Source: Paulinella micropora (Eukaryota > Cercozoa > Imbricatea > Euglyphida). From it: a stretch of 64,000 nucleotides of DNA. Below the pieces are notes generated by a model, which ran no database searches, was not told the origin of the DNA, and saw only the letters and a list, made by a program, of their open reading frames with translations. This document shows, in pieces, positions 17,897 to 29,500 of the stretch. The position numbers and the translations under genes were made by a program. How positions within the stretch are numbered: the first letter of the stretch is position 1; each line of letters starts with the position of its first letter. The stretch spans positions 202,309 through 266,308 of the forward strand of contig BJOX01000065.1 in the NCBI GenBank assembly GCA_009731375.1, in the 5' to 3' direction.

Positions 17897-19534
17897 CTAG
17901 CTAAGGGAGCCGTACGGAGCATCAGCCTCATGTAATTCGACATACCTCTCCTGCTCCTCCAGAGCAGTAGCCAGAGCCACTTCGGTCTCTGCCCACATCT
18001 GAGGCAACGCCTGCAAGTGTTCGGAGTGGCAAGCGAGTGAGACTGACCGCTTGAGCTGCAGCCACAGTCCCTGCAGTGCCTGCTGCACTGGAGACCGACC
18101 AAAAGCCTTGCCTTGGTCCCCCTGTGCAGGGCTGTTTGCTTGCTGGGAAGAGGACTCGGGCTCGGACTCTGTCGCCAGCCGTCGCAACAAGTGCAACACG
18201 GGTTCTGTCAGCCAAATGCTGGTTGCGCCGGCTTGTAGTTGGACGGGTTGCTGGGGATAGTCTGGCCGCGGTGCTTGCTGCAACGGCTGTTCTGGCTGCT
18301 GCTGTTGTTGCTGCCAACTGGCAAGCAAGTCGACGATCTTCTCTGCCGTGTCAAACAGACCGTCGTGCTCAGTCTCGAGGGCTGCTAGCAGCTGGTTACA
18401 CACGAGCCCCATGCAGGGAAGGTCGGAAGAAACGCACATGTCGGAGGGGTTTGCAGAAAGGCCCATGGCAGAAGGCGGAGAAAAGCCGTCGGAAGGGGCA
18501 TCAGTGGCGCTGCTGCTGCCTGTCGCAACGGAGCCTGGAGCCAGCTGGCAGAGGTGTCTTGATGGCAGTGCGCGGCGCCAGCGGGCTCCGTGCTGTGGGT
18601 GACGCGTCAGCAGTTCCAACAACCCATGCAGCGCAGCCACCTGATCGCTAAAAGTAATGTCCTTGACGCTGTCATCGACTGTGCGGGACACAGGCTGGAG
18701 AGAGGGAGAAGTCTGTTGTTCTTGTTGTTGTTGTTGTTGCAACAGAGCATGCACCAAGCCCGCCCATGTCGCCCGTGGATCGATTTCTACGCCAAAGGTC
18801 AGATGCATTGACAAGTTCTCAGTTGTAAAAGCCTCGTGCAAATCCCCGGCCGGAATGTACAGGAGCTGACCGGCCTGCATATCCAAGCGTGTACTTCGGA
18901 GGTCGTGTTCAGCCTGCTTGGGCTTGAAGACCTGTTCGGCCGCAGGCGTGTCCAGGAGTGCTGGGGACAGCGTCCAGTGCTTGAGGCCTTGCAGCTGCAG
19001 AACGAAGGACTCCATCCAGTCGAAATGCAGCTCAAAGGCCTGCGTGTGTGGCGGAGTGAAGTACAGGTTGGCCTGCACGCGCGCGCCGAACAAACTGCTG
19101 AGTCGCCGACAGAGCTCAAACACCGAGCGCTGGCGGTAGTTGACACGGTTCAGAACCAAAGAGAACCCCGCAGAGAAAGCCTGGTGAATGGTGGCTACGT
19201 CCCAGGCATGCTCTGGAATCAGGCCGGTCCAGTACTCCCCGTCCGCACCCTGCGCGCGTTTGCAGACCTTCATATCCTCACTATTCAACGGCCGCCCCGT
19301 GCCGTAAGCAGAACGGTTGACTCGCAAGATGGTGTCGACGTGCTGCTGTGTGAAGAGCGCCGCGGGCAGACGTGAGGACGCGTGCAGCCGTGTACGTTGC
19401 CAGTGATGCGCTATGAAATCGGCCAGATCGATGCTGGAGACGAGCTCGCCCCATACCTGTCCGTTGTCGCAGTTGGACGCGATGACCCGATAGCCATGAT
19501 CGGGGGACAGCAGCAGGACCCATCCTAGCATCAT
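17897..19534 (-). CDS. cupin_4 / JmjC-like 2-oxoglutarate oxygenase
   Basis: Starting at the double ATG (19,534/19,531), the protein is about 545 residues. The frame runs further upstream but only into microsatellite-like sequence, so I do not extend it. The cupin_4 (ribosomal oxygenase-like) core is visible: the iron-binding HFD in AFELHFDWMESF, followed by VLQLQGLKHWTL, and the distal His in YIPAGDLHEAF. Family members hydroxylate ribosomal proteins or demethylate histones using Fe(II) and 2-oxoglutarate. Poly-Gln stretches lie in the C-terminal half, which resembles the winged-helix and dimerisation part only loosely. An upstream exon is possible. Confidence 0.7.
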   Translation of the reverse strand: MMLGWVLLLSPDHGYRVIASNCDNGQVWGELVSSIDLADFIAHHWQRTRLHASSRLPAALFTQQHVDTILRVNRSAYGTGRPLNSEDMKVCKRAQGADGEYWTGLIPEHAWDVATIHQAFSAGFSLVLNRVNYRQRSVFELCRRLSSLFGARVQANLYFTPPHTQAFELHFDWMESFVLQLQGLKHWTLSPALLDTPAAEQVFKPKQAEHDLRSTRLDMQAGQLLYIPAGDLHEAFTTENLSMHLTFGVEIDPRATWAGLVHALLQQQQQQEQQTSPSLQPVSRTVDDSVKDITFSDQVAALHGLLELLTRHPQHGARWRRALPSRHLCQLAPGSVATGSSSATDAPSDGFSPPSAMGLSANPSDMCVSSDLPCMGLVCNQLLAALETEHDGLFDTAEKIVDLLASWQQQQQQPEQPLQQAPRPDYPQQPVQLQAGATSIWLTEPVLHLLRRLATESEPESSSQQANSPAQGDQGKAFGRSPVQQALQGLWLQLKRSVSLACHSEHLQALPQMWAETEVALATALEEQERYVELHEADAPYGSLS

Positions 19535-19554
19535 GCTTGGCGCCGCACTCGAGA

Positions 19555-19795
19555 CAAAAGAGCGAAGCAAACACCCATACAAACACACACGCACACACAC
19601 ACACATATACACACACACATACACACACACAAATGTGCTGCTGCCATTCAAGTATATGAGCAAAAAGCATACATAACATAACATTTGAAACGTAGATAAC
19701 CAACATACATTACATATATTACATACATTACATACATTACTTATATTACATACATGACATACATTACATACATTACATACATTACAAACACAGTA
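19555..19795. repeat. CA and TACAT microsatellites
   Basis: CACA runs at about 19,585-19,632 and TACATACATTACAT repeats at about 19,700-19,790, upstream of the oxygenase gene. Confidence 0.8.
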
Positions 19796-20652
<857 letters not shown>

Positions 20653-21576
20653 GTGAGACAGACAGACAGACCGACAGACAGACCGACAGACAGACCGACA
20701 GACAGACCGACAGACAGACCGACAGACAGACCGACAGACAGACCGACAGACAGACCGACAGACAGACCGACAGACAGACCGACAGACAGACCGACAGACA
20801 GACCGACAGACAGACCGACAGACAGACCGACAGACAGACCGACAGACAGACCGACAGACAGACCGACAGACAGACCGACAGACAGACCGACAGACAGACC
20901 GACAGACAGACCGACAGACAGACCGACAGACAGACCGACAGACAGACCGACAGACAGACCGACAGACAGACCGACAGACAGACCGACAGACAGACCGACA
21001 GACAGACCGACAGACAGACCGACAGACAGACCGACAGACAGACCGACAGACAGACCGACAGACAGACCGACAGACAGACCGACAGACAGACCGACAGACA
21101 GACCGACAGACAGACCGACAGACAGACCGACAGACAGACCGACAGACAGACCGACAGACAGACCGACAGACAGACCGACAGACAGACCGACAGACAGACC
21201 GACAGACAGACCGACAGACAGACCGACAGACAGACCGACAGACAGACCGACAGACAGACCGACAGACAGACCGACAGACAGACCGACAGACAGACCGACA
21301 GACAGACCGACAGACAGACCGACAGACAGACCGACAGACAGACCGACAGACAGACCGACAGACAGACCGACAGACAGACCGACAGACAGACCGACAGACA
21401 GACCGACAGACAGACCGACAGACAGACCGACAGACAGACCGACAGACAGACCGACAGACAGACCGACAGACAGACCGACAGACAGACCGACAGACAGACC
21501 GACAGACAGACCGACAGACAGACCGACAGACAGACCGACAGACAGACCGACAGACAGACCGACAGACAGACCGGCA
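20653..21576. repeat. 12-bp satellite array GACAGACAGACC
   Basis: About 76 nearly perfect copies of a 12-bp unit. Twelve is a multiple of three, so every frame stays open and reads as PTDR, LSVG or LSVC repeats. I treat these as non-coding. Confidence 0.95.
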
Positions 21577-21728
21577 GACAGACCGACAGACCGACAGACA
21601 GACAGACCGACAGACCGACCGACCGACCGACCGACCGACCGACCGACAGATCGACAGACCGACAGACCGACAGACCGACCGACAGACCGACAGACCGATA
21701 GACAGACCGACCGACAGTTAGACCGACC

Positions 21729-21764
<36 letters not shown>

Positions 21765-21862
21765 TACATACATACATACATACATACACGCACACATACA
21801 TCTATCTATGTATCTATCTATCTATCTATCTATCTACCTACCTACCTATCTATCTATCTATC

Positions 21863-21921
<59 letters not shown>

Positions 21922-21988
21922 GTATCTGTCTATCTATCTATCTATCTATCTACCTACCTACCTACCTACCTATCTATCTATCTATCTG

Positions 21989-22047
<59 letters not shown>
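21577..22047. repeat. GACC/GACA, CATA and (CTAT)n microsatellites
   Basis: Degenerate GACA/GACC to about 21,760, ACATACAT to about 21,790, then more than 60 CTAT units with occasional CTAC and CTGT. Confidence 0.9.
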
Positions 22048-22049
<2 letters not shown>

Positions 22050-22074
22050 TGTTGTCTGGTCATTGTCTACCAAG

Positions 22075-22362
22075 ATATGTATACTGATCGAGCTCACGTG
22101 CCCGGTCGAGGAAAACATCCTTGATGCACGAGCCTTCAAGACTAACCGATATAATGGGCTCAAATCTCAAATCGAGGACAACGGATGGACCTGCCACCTT
22201 CGACCAATTGAATGCGGGGCTCGCGGCATGGTATCGTTCTCTGTTCATCGATGTTTCCGCGCCTTGGGTTTTTCACATCCCCAATCCAAATCCCTTTCCT
22301 TCAAGCTATCGTCCTGCGTAGCTCGTTGCTCTTTTGCGATCTATCGCTCCTGTGCAAATTAG
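22075..22362 (+). pseudogene. decayed retroelement ORF tail
   Basis: An open frame after the CTAT tract reads [20 protein letters not shown], then [16 protein letters not shown]. This resembles the ELTVPWEENI...GW...VEVGARG block that follows reverse transcriptase in many retroelement-like ORFs of animals and protists. That match is from memory of the pattern. No reverse transcriptase is present to the left, where the satellite begins. A stop follows at 22,360. The next 360 bp show no gene. Confidence 0.4.
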
Positions 22363-22727
22363 ACTAATCTTCATCTAGTCCGTATCGGTGACTGCATTCC
22401 GTCATAGCCGTCCAGTGTTGCATAGCCCGGGCTAGGTCCCTTCAGGGGTTTAGGCCTCATACAATGTCATCATTGTAGCTTGCGCAAGCTTACGGTGCTC
22501 AAAACACTTGGACTAACGGCTTCCTTTTCTTTCTCTTCTTCCTTATCCTCCCCACTCTCCATTCCTAGATTGCCTTTTTCTTCAACGTCCTTCCTCCTCT
22601 TCTTTTTTCCAGAACACAGTCTACCCGTGATTCCCATCCCGGACACATGCACAGTACACAAATTACTGTTTGATGTGAAACTGCGTTCCTTTGCAAGGAC
22701 TACATTCCTTTGCGACATCTCATCTAT

Positions 22728-22736
22728 CTATCTATC

Positions 22737-22780
<44 letters not shown>

Positions 22781-23939
22781 TACAGAGACAGAGAAAGAGA
22801 GAGAGAAGGAGAAGAAGAAGAAGAAGAAGAAGAAGAAGAAGAAGAAGAAGAAGAAGAAGAAGAAGAAGAAGAAGAAGAAGAAGAAGAAGAAGAAGAAGAA
22901 GAAGAAGAAGAAGAAGAAAAAGAAGAAGAAGAAGAAGAAGAAGAAGAAGAAGAAGAAGAAGAAGAAGNNNNNNNNNNNNNNNNNNNNNNNNNNNNNNNNN
23001 NNNNNNNNNNNNNNNNNNNNNNNNNNNNNNNNNNNNNNNNNNNNNNNNNNNNNNNNNNNNNNNNNNNNNNNNNNNNNNNNNNNNNNNNNNNNNNNNNNNN
23101 NNNNNNNNNNNNNNNNNNNNNNNNNNNNNNNNNNNNNNNNNNNNNNNNNNNNNNNNNNNNNNNNNNNNNNNNNNNNNNNNNNNNNNNNNNNNNNNNNNNN
23201 NNNNNNNNNNNNNNNNNNNNNNNNNNNNNNNNNNNNNNNNNNNNNNNNNNNNNNNNNNNNNNNNNNNNNNNNNNNNNNNNNNNNNNNNNNNNNNNNNNNN
23301 NNNNNNNNNNNNNNNNNNNNNNNNNNNNNNNNNNNNNNNNNNNNNNNNNNNNNNNNNNNNNNNNNNNNNNNNNNNNNNNNNNNNNNNNNNNNNNNNNNNN
23401 NNNNNNNNNNNNNNNNNNNNNNNNNNNNNNNNNNNNNNNNNNNNNNNNNNNNNNNNNNNNNNNNNNNNNNNNNNNNNNNNNNNNNNNNNNNNNNNNNNNN
23501 NNNNNNNNNNNNNNNNNNNNNNNNNNNNNNNNNNNNNNNNNNNNNNNNNNNNNNNNNNNNNNNNNNNNNNNNNNNNNNNNNNNNNNNNNNNNNNNNNNNN
23601 NNNNNNNNNNNNNNNNNNNNNNNNNNNNNNNNNNNNNNNNNNNNNNNNNNNNNNNNNNNNNNNNNNNNNNNNNNNNNNNNNNNNNNNNNNNNNNNNNNNN
23701 NNNNNNNNNNNNNNNNNNNNNNNNNNNNNNNNNNNNNNNNNNNNNNNNNNNNNNNNNNNNNNNNNNNNNNNNNNNNNNNNNNNNNNNNNNNNNNNNNNNN
23801 NNNNNNNNNNNNNNNNNNNNNNNNNNNNNNNNNNNNNNNNNNNNNNNNNNNNNNNNNNNNNNNNNNNNNNNNNNNNNNNNNNNNNNNNNNNNNNNNNGAA
23901 GAGAGAGAGAGGGAGGAGAGAGAGGGGGGGAGAGAGGGG

Positions 23940-24032
<93 letters not shown>

Positions 24033-24090
24033 GGTGAGATGAGATTGGGGATGAGATGAGATGAGATGAGAGAGAGAGAGAGAGAGAGAG
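22728..24090. repeat. CTAT, TA, GA and GAA microsatellites around a gap
   Basis: TCTA/TA at 22,728-22,762, GA at 22,763-22,805, GAA at about 22,806-22,967, the N gap, then GA-rich repeats to 24,090. The following 24,091-24,349 is purine-rich and has no gene. Confidence 0.9.
22968..23897. other. assembly gap (930 N)
   Basis: 930 Ns within a GAA/GA microsatellite. Confidence 0.95.
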
Positions 24091-24349
24091 AGGGAGCGCG
24101 CGTAATAGTAAAGTTTCTTTAAAGGAAATGAATAACAAGAATAAAAAGACTATCAGAGGAAAGAATAGAGAGAAGCACAGGAAGAAAGCAAGCAAACAAA
24201 CAGGATAGGAAGCTGAGGAAGGAAAAGAAAAAAAAAGGGAGGAATGACGTACAAAGTCAGAAGGAACAAGAAAGAGAATAAACAAAAAAAGAGAGGAAGG
24301 GGTAAAGGAAGGTCCAAGGAGGAGCTAGGAAGTAGGAAGAAAAGGAGGG

Positions 24350-24510
24350 AAATAGACAGACAGACAGACCGACAGATAGACAGAACAGGCAGACAGAGCA
24401 GACAGAACAGACAGACAGAAAGAACAGACAGACAGAACAGACAGACAGAACAGACAGGCAGAACAGACAGACAGAACAGACAGACAGAACAGAGCAGACA
24501 GAACAGAACA
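24350..24510. repeat. GACAGACAGAA microsatellite
   Basis: GACAGACAGAACAGACA units with small variations. Confidence 0.85.
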
Positions 24511-24529
24511 GAAGAATTTTCGCAAACAT

Positions 24530-25020
24530 ACTTGTGTGCTTGAAATTTTTTATGTTCCTGAGCTAGGTGTCAGCCTGGAAAATTTTGACATCAGCACTGA
24601 CCTCACTTATGTTTATTATGACAAATGCTGCGATTTTTGCAAAAAGCGAAAGATTGCAGAGGAAGTTACAGAAGCAGGATGAAAAGGCATGTCTGCCTTA
24701 CACAAAATTTCCAAGTCCTTTGAAAGCAAAGGACCAGCAAAGGTTCCGTAAAAGCGGTGTTTTTTGAGAGCCGCAAGAACGGCTCAGAAGAAAGTGCAGA
24801 AAATGTTAACTGGCTCAATTAGCCGTATCATCCGTAAGACACGGAAGATTTTTGTTGTGTGGAATTTTTCCAGGTTTTGCCCAGTCCTGAAAAGTCCATT
24901 TATGCCGTTCGTGAACGTGCGGATGGCAAAGATAGATAAAGATATGCCTTTTTTTACATGCTGGATACTATTTTTGCATGAAAATCTATTTTTGCATGAG
25001 AATCCAAACGAAAAATGACA
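24530..25020 (+). other. possible decayed coding stretch left of the Polinton
   Basis: One frame reads VPELGVSLENFDISTDLTYV and YYDKCCDFCKKRKIAEE, with a Cys cluster, before stops appear. No family is recognised. It is the host or older-element sequence immediately outside the Polinton. Confidence 0.2.
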
Positions 25021-25134
25021 GAAAACACCCTTTATCAGGGAGTCCGCAAAGATTTCTTCAAAATGTTGGAAACAACCACAAGCGAAGAGAACCAGATAAG
25101 ATACTCTGCTGTTGTGTTGCTCTTTTCTTATTCT

Positions 25135-25453
25135 AGCTAACTACTATAGGTATTACTATAGCACACTTATCTTTTTATATAAAATAATGCTATTTTCATA
25201 TAAATTCATCTTACTATTAATTTCAATAAAAATATACATGATTTCATCCAAATTCAATACAAGCATTCTTAATCAATAAATAGTCTATATATGAATTTCT
25301 CTCAAACTCTAAAAAAAAATAACTCATCTATCTTTTGCCAAATCAACACGAAGAGACATCAAAACCAGTCTCTTAGTTTTTACTGCTGTGCTAGACTTAG
25401 TTATCTTTTTTTGAAAAAATGAAAGTACTCTCCTGTTGCGAGTTTGATTAATT
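25135..25453 (+). repeat. left terminal inverted repeat of the Polinton
   Basis: By hand alignment it is the reverse complement of 57,177-57,495 with about seven substitutions and one single-base indel. It begins AGCTAACTACTATAGG. Confidence 0.85.
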
Positions 25454-25507
25454 AATTTTTTTCATAAAATTTTTTACCACTCTTTTTAGACCAATTACCA
25501 CCCTCAC

Positions 25508-25753
25508 TGTTACAATCCCCGAAGATAGCTCAATAAAAAGTCTGTCATACAACCAGACACAAATCCCCAAAAGAGAATGATGTATCGTTGTATTAGCTCA
25601 GTGAAGCAGAAAAGAAAACTGCAACAGACCAAGGTTAAAATGGCATTAGGTCAAATCCGGCCAAACGATATTGAAAATAATGGGAAAAAACTAGGTCACC
25701 TGACACCAGAAAAAGTGTACTTTTTACAGGCTATCCGGGGGGTGATGCCTACA
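25508..25753 (-). repeat. 3' LTR
   Basis: 246 bp, TG...CA ends on both strands, same orientation as the copy at 35,644-35,889. The internal side carries a purine-rich tract on the sense strand (AAAAACGGGAAGG, about 25,758-25,772), the likely polypurine tract. Confidence 0.85.
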
Positions 25754-26548
25754 GTACACCTTCCCGTTTTTATGAAGGAAATATGCAACATTTTCATCAT
25801 ATAATTGCTGATTTCTTTTCTGCACAAACGCTACGGGGTGTCGCAACTAAGTGCATTAACCCACTGATAGACGGTGCAGTGGATATATAAAACGCATACG
25901 CCAGACACGAGTCAACTATAAATCTCCAGCCTCGTTTTTGTAAATAAAAACTCCTCCTTCCACACTTGTTGTCCCCCCCGTAACTTAATTCTGAGGCAGT
26001 ATGTCAAGAACAAATAGTATTACTATTGCAATAAAAGCAGCGTTATAATTTTTCTCCTTCTCCAAAAACACTTCCGATCAGTAAATACATTGTCTTTTAA
26101 TAACATACCCTTGTATTCAATCGGTTACCTTAATATAGTACTAGGGGGCCAGACCTAATAACTATATCCAAAGCCGGGGTGAGTGAGCCCGACCATGCGA
26201 TATGCCGACACAAGTAGAGACGGACCGTGCTGGTATGACGATATTAAGTATATCCAAAGAAAAAAATTTAATATGTCTACTATGAGAACATTTTTTGAGA
26301 ACATCACCCTGGATACTTGAAGCAGGGTCGTACCAGGAACACCATCGCTAAACTCACAAGCGATCCCCTTATACGGTGTCGTATCCATTTGCCGATTGAC
26401 CCTCGCACTCATATGTTGCGATAAAAATGCCAAGTAACAACAATGGTATAAAAACATTTTAATAAGACATGATCTGACATGGGCACTATGAGATTAATCC
26501 ACATGCAGCTTTCAATGTCCGACGCGTGATAAAAGAAAAAAATGTCAC

Positions 26549-29500
26549 TTACTGCCTTCGTCGCCTTGCGCGAACCCCTTTGCCAGGTGGCGGGCCGCCA
26601 ACAAAAGTCAAGTCAAACTTCGACTCCTCCAGAATGTCCCATATTTTGTTAGGGATGGCGCCCAAAGATAAGTCAAAAGGAATGTCAAGCACTCCTCTAG
26701 GCAGTGACTGAATAGTCCACGCAGTGTGGTCTTTGTCTCGAAGGGTAATAGTATCATCCCATGTCTCGAGATTTTTCGCGTCTTTGTACACCGGTAAATA
26801 TTGTCTAGCTTTTGGATCCTCAACAGGGTCCATGCTTCTCCAAAAATGGAGTACCGGTTGTATCGTTTTTGCTGCTAAGGATCTCTTCGATGTCCGTGCT
26901 GCCCGTGTAGTCTGCGGGACCGCCACAGCTCGCATGAGATAAAGATCTGAGAGAGTGTCATCGGCAACATGAGATTCTGCCGGTCTCAACAGATAAAAAG
27001 CGTCTCGGACCCACTTGATGGCCGCAATCGCCTCTCCTTCCTTCCATCGCACATGTCGAATGTCCACATTACCCGCGTTCGGGTTAGTGTCCTTCTCCCC
27101 TCCTCCTCCATGGACATCCGTCGCTCGCGTCGACCTTGCCACCTTCCTCGGTTGGTCGAAGATGAGATCGTTTTGCGCTCTCCTCCTCTGCGCCTCCGTG
27201 AACTTCTCCTTCGTACCGCCGCGGACTATGGGGGCTTTAGACTGAGTCCCCGCCGCGCTTTTGCGGTTTGAGTCTTCCTTACTCTCCTTCTCGGTCTCCT
27301 CCTTCTCCGTGACCGGTGCCCGATAGGCATTCTCCTCCTCTAAGGTATCCTCCTTCTGTATAGGCGGTACCTCTTTGAAGTCCTCCTTCATCCGTTTCAA
27401 CGCCTCCTCAACGGATTCATCCTCAAGTAAGAAGGGGTCATATTTGATCAGCCTTCGAACATTCACAATCTGCACCTTCCCTCTACCCCTGATCTTATAA
27501 TTCAGAGGTCCCATCTGTTCCATGATCTGGTATGGTCCTTTCCAGTGGGTAAACAGCTTAGAGCTAACCCCCTTAGGGACTTGAGGATGGTACAAGAGTA
27601 CAATATCCCCAACCTGGAAACGGACTTGATCTAAGTGCGCTTGTCGCACTCCTTGTGCGTCAGTCTTTCTGCGCTCCGCCTCCCTGTGCGCCGCAACTAT
27701 TTGTTCCGCCTCCATCTTCGCTCTTAGTCTCATCCCGAACAACTCATCCTCATCTGCCCAAGTGTCTTTTGGATGCAGAAGTGAGGTTGGGATATTAGGC
27801 TCTCGGCCGTAAACCAATTGATATGGCGAGACTGAGCTCCTGGCTCCTCCTAATGCCGATGAGGGTAGACAGTTCATTGCAAAGGCAAATGAAGGTGCTG
27901 CCTCCACCCAGGCTCTCTGATTCTCCTTCTTCATACAGTACATCTTAAGCGAGGCTTTGAGAGGTCTATGTACCCGCTCGATCTTGCCATTCGCTCTCGG
28001 GTTATAGGCAGTAACATATTGCCATTTCATCCCGTAGTACTTAGATAGTCTGTCGATGACTTCATTATTAAAGTCAGAACCTCGATCAGAACATATCTTT
28101 CTAGGCACTCCGATCTGCGAGACGATCCTATCGATCAGAGCCTCCGCAGTTGTCTTGCCTGTAGCGTCCTTAACAGGAACAACCCAGACATAATTGGTGG
28201 CTCGATCTATTGCGGTAAGAAGGTATCTGTACCCTTCTGCCGATTCGGGGAAAGGTCCCACATGATCGATGTGTAAAAATTCAAACATCCCGGCGTGTAA
28301 CGGGAATGTACCGATCAGGCCAAAGTTCGCCTTCAGCGGTGTCTTTGTGGTTTTGCATGGGATGCATGCGTCCACTTCCCTGTCTATCTCCTCCTTCATC
28401 CCTTTCCACCAAAATCGCCTCGCTATGAACCAATGAGTTCTTTGTCGACCCGGATGTGCCAGTAAGGGGCAGTTATGGGCTGCGACATATATAAAGCGCC
28501 TCAACTTCTCTGGTACCCAGAGAGTCCATTTGTCAGGCTGTGATGCAAATTTGCCATGCTGGCCCTTGTACCACAATAGCCCATCTCTCCACGCCATCTC
28601 CTTCATCTGATCTTTGATCTGTGGAGTCTTTTTAAGCTCATTAGGGTTCTTGTATAACGTTATGAGCTCCTTGAACTCCGGATCCGTCGCCTGTTGCTGC
28701 CTCCACGCGGTAGGCGAGGCGATATGAATAGTACCGTCCTCCAACCTTACTCCTACCCTTTCCGGGTCTTCATCAAGCTCGCTTCGATTTTCCTGTGGAG
28801 GTTCAGTACAGACCTCAGTCGTCTCCTCCTCTTCTTTTATATTCGCCTTCGCGTTCTCGTATGCCTCATAAGACCACTCAGCGTCTTCGAGAACATGCGC
28901 CTCACAGCATATGCCATGCTCCGGGCCTTGAGGACTATATCGTAGACCCGTGCGGTCATAACGAACGCCTCTTGCCATCTGCATCGCCTCTATGTGGCTC
29001 ACCTCGTATACCTTGTCCGTGGACAGGTCCATCATCTCCACTGATGATACGAGAGCCGACACCTCCGACTGAAACTCTAGCCTGGAAAGGCTATCAGCGA
29101 CTACGTTTCGCTTTCCCGGTAAGTAGACCATCGTGAAATTGAAACATGACAAGAAAGCTTGCCACCGCGCCAAACGGCCGGTTTGTTCATGATTCATCAA
29201 CCAAAGAAGGTTGTGATGATCGGTCCTAACCGTGAATAGAGGTCCTCCCCACAAGTATTCTCTGAGCCTCTTGAGAGCCCATACTACTGCCAACGCCTCC
29301 CTCTGTCGCGTGCAGTAATTTCGCTCCGCCGCACACAGCTTTCTACTAATAAACATGATCGGGCGCAACTTTTTCTCCTCATCTTCTTGTTGCAGCACCG
29401 CGCCAATCGCAAACTTAGATGCATCCGTGTCGACTACGAACGGTTTCGTAAAGTCGGGCATCATAAGTACTAATCCGCCGTCCTTGGGATCTTTATAAAT

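Noticed and set aside
20653-21576. CRISPR-like array
   Set aside because: The repeats are contiguous 12-mers without unique spacers, in a eukaryotic background.
22480-24285. ORFs spanning the N gap (poly-Arg, poly-Glu, poly-Ser)
   Set aside because: They are translations of GAA/GA repeats and unknown bases.
25577-25804. Small protein reading MALGQIRPNDIENNGKKL, duplicated at 35,713
   Set aside because: Both lie inside the LTRs; the duplication is explained by the LTR pair and the frames diverge by indels.
26155-26457. 100-residue ORF as an envelope gene of the retrotransposon
   Set aside because: It has no signal peptide pattern, glycosylation-rich ectodomain or fusion peptide; it is a chance frame in the 3' region.
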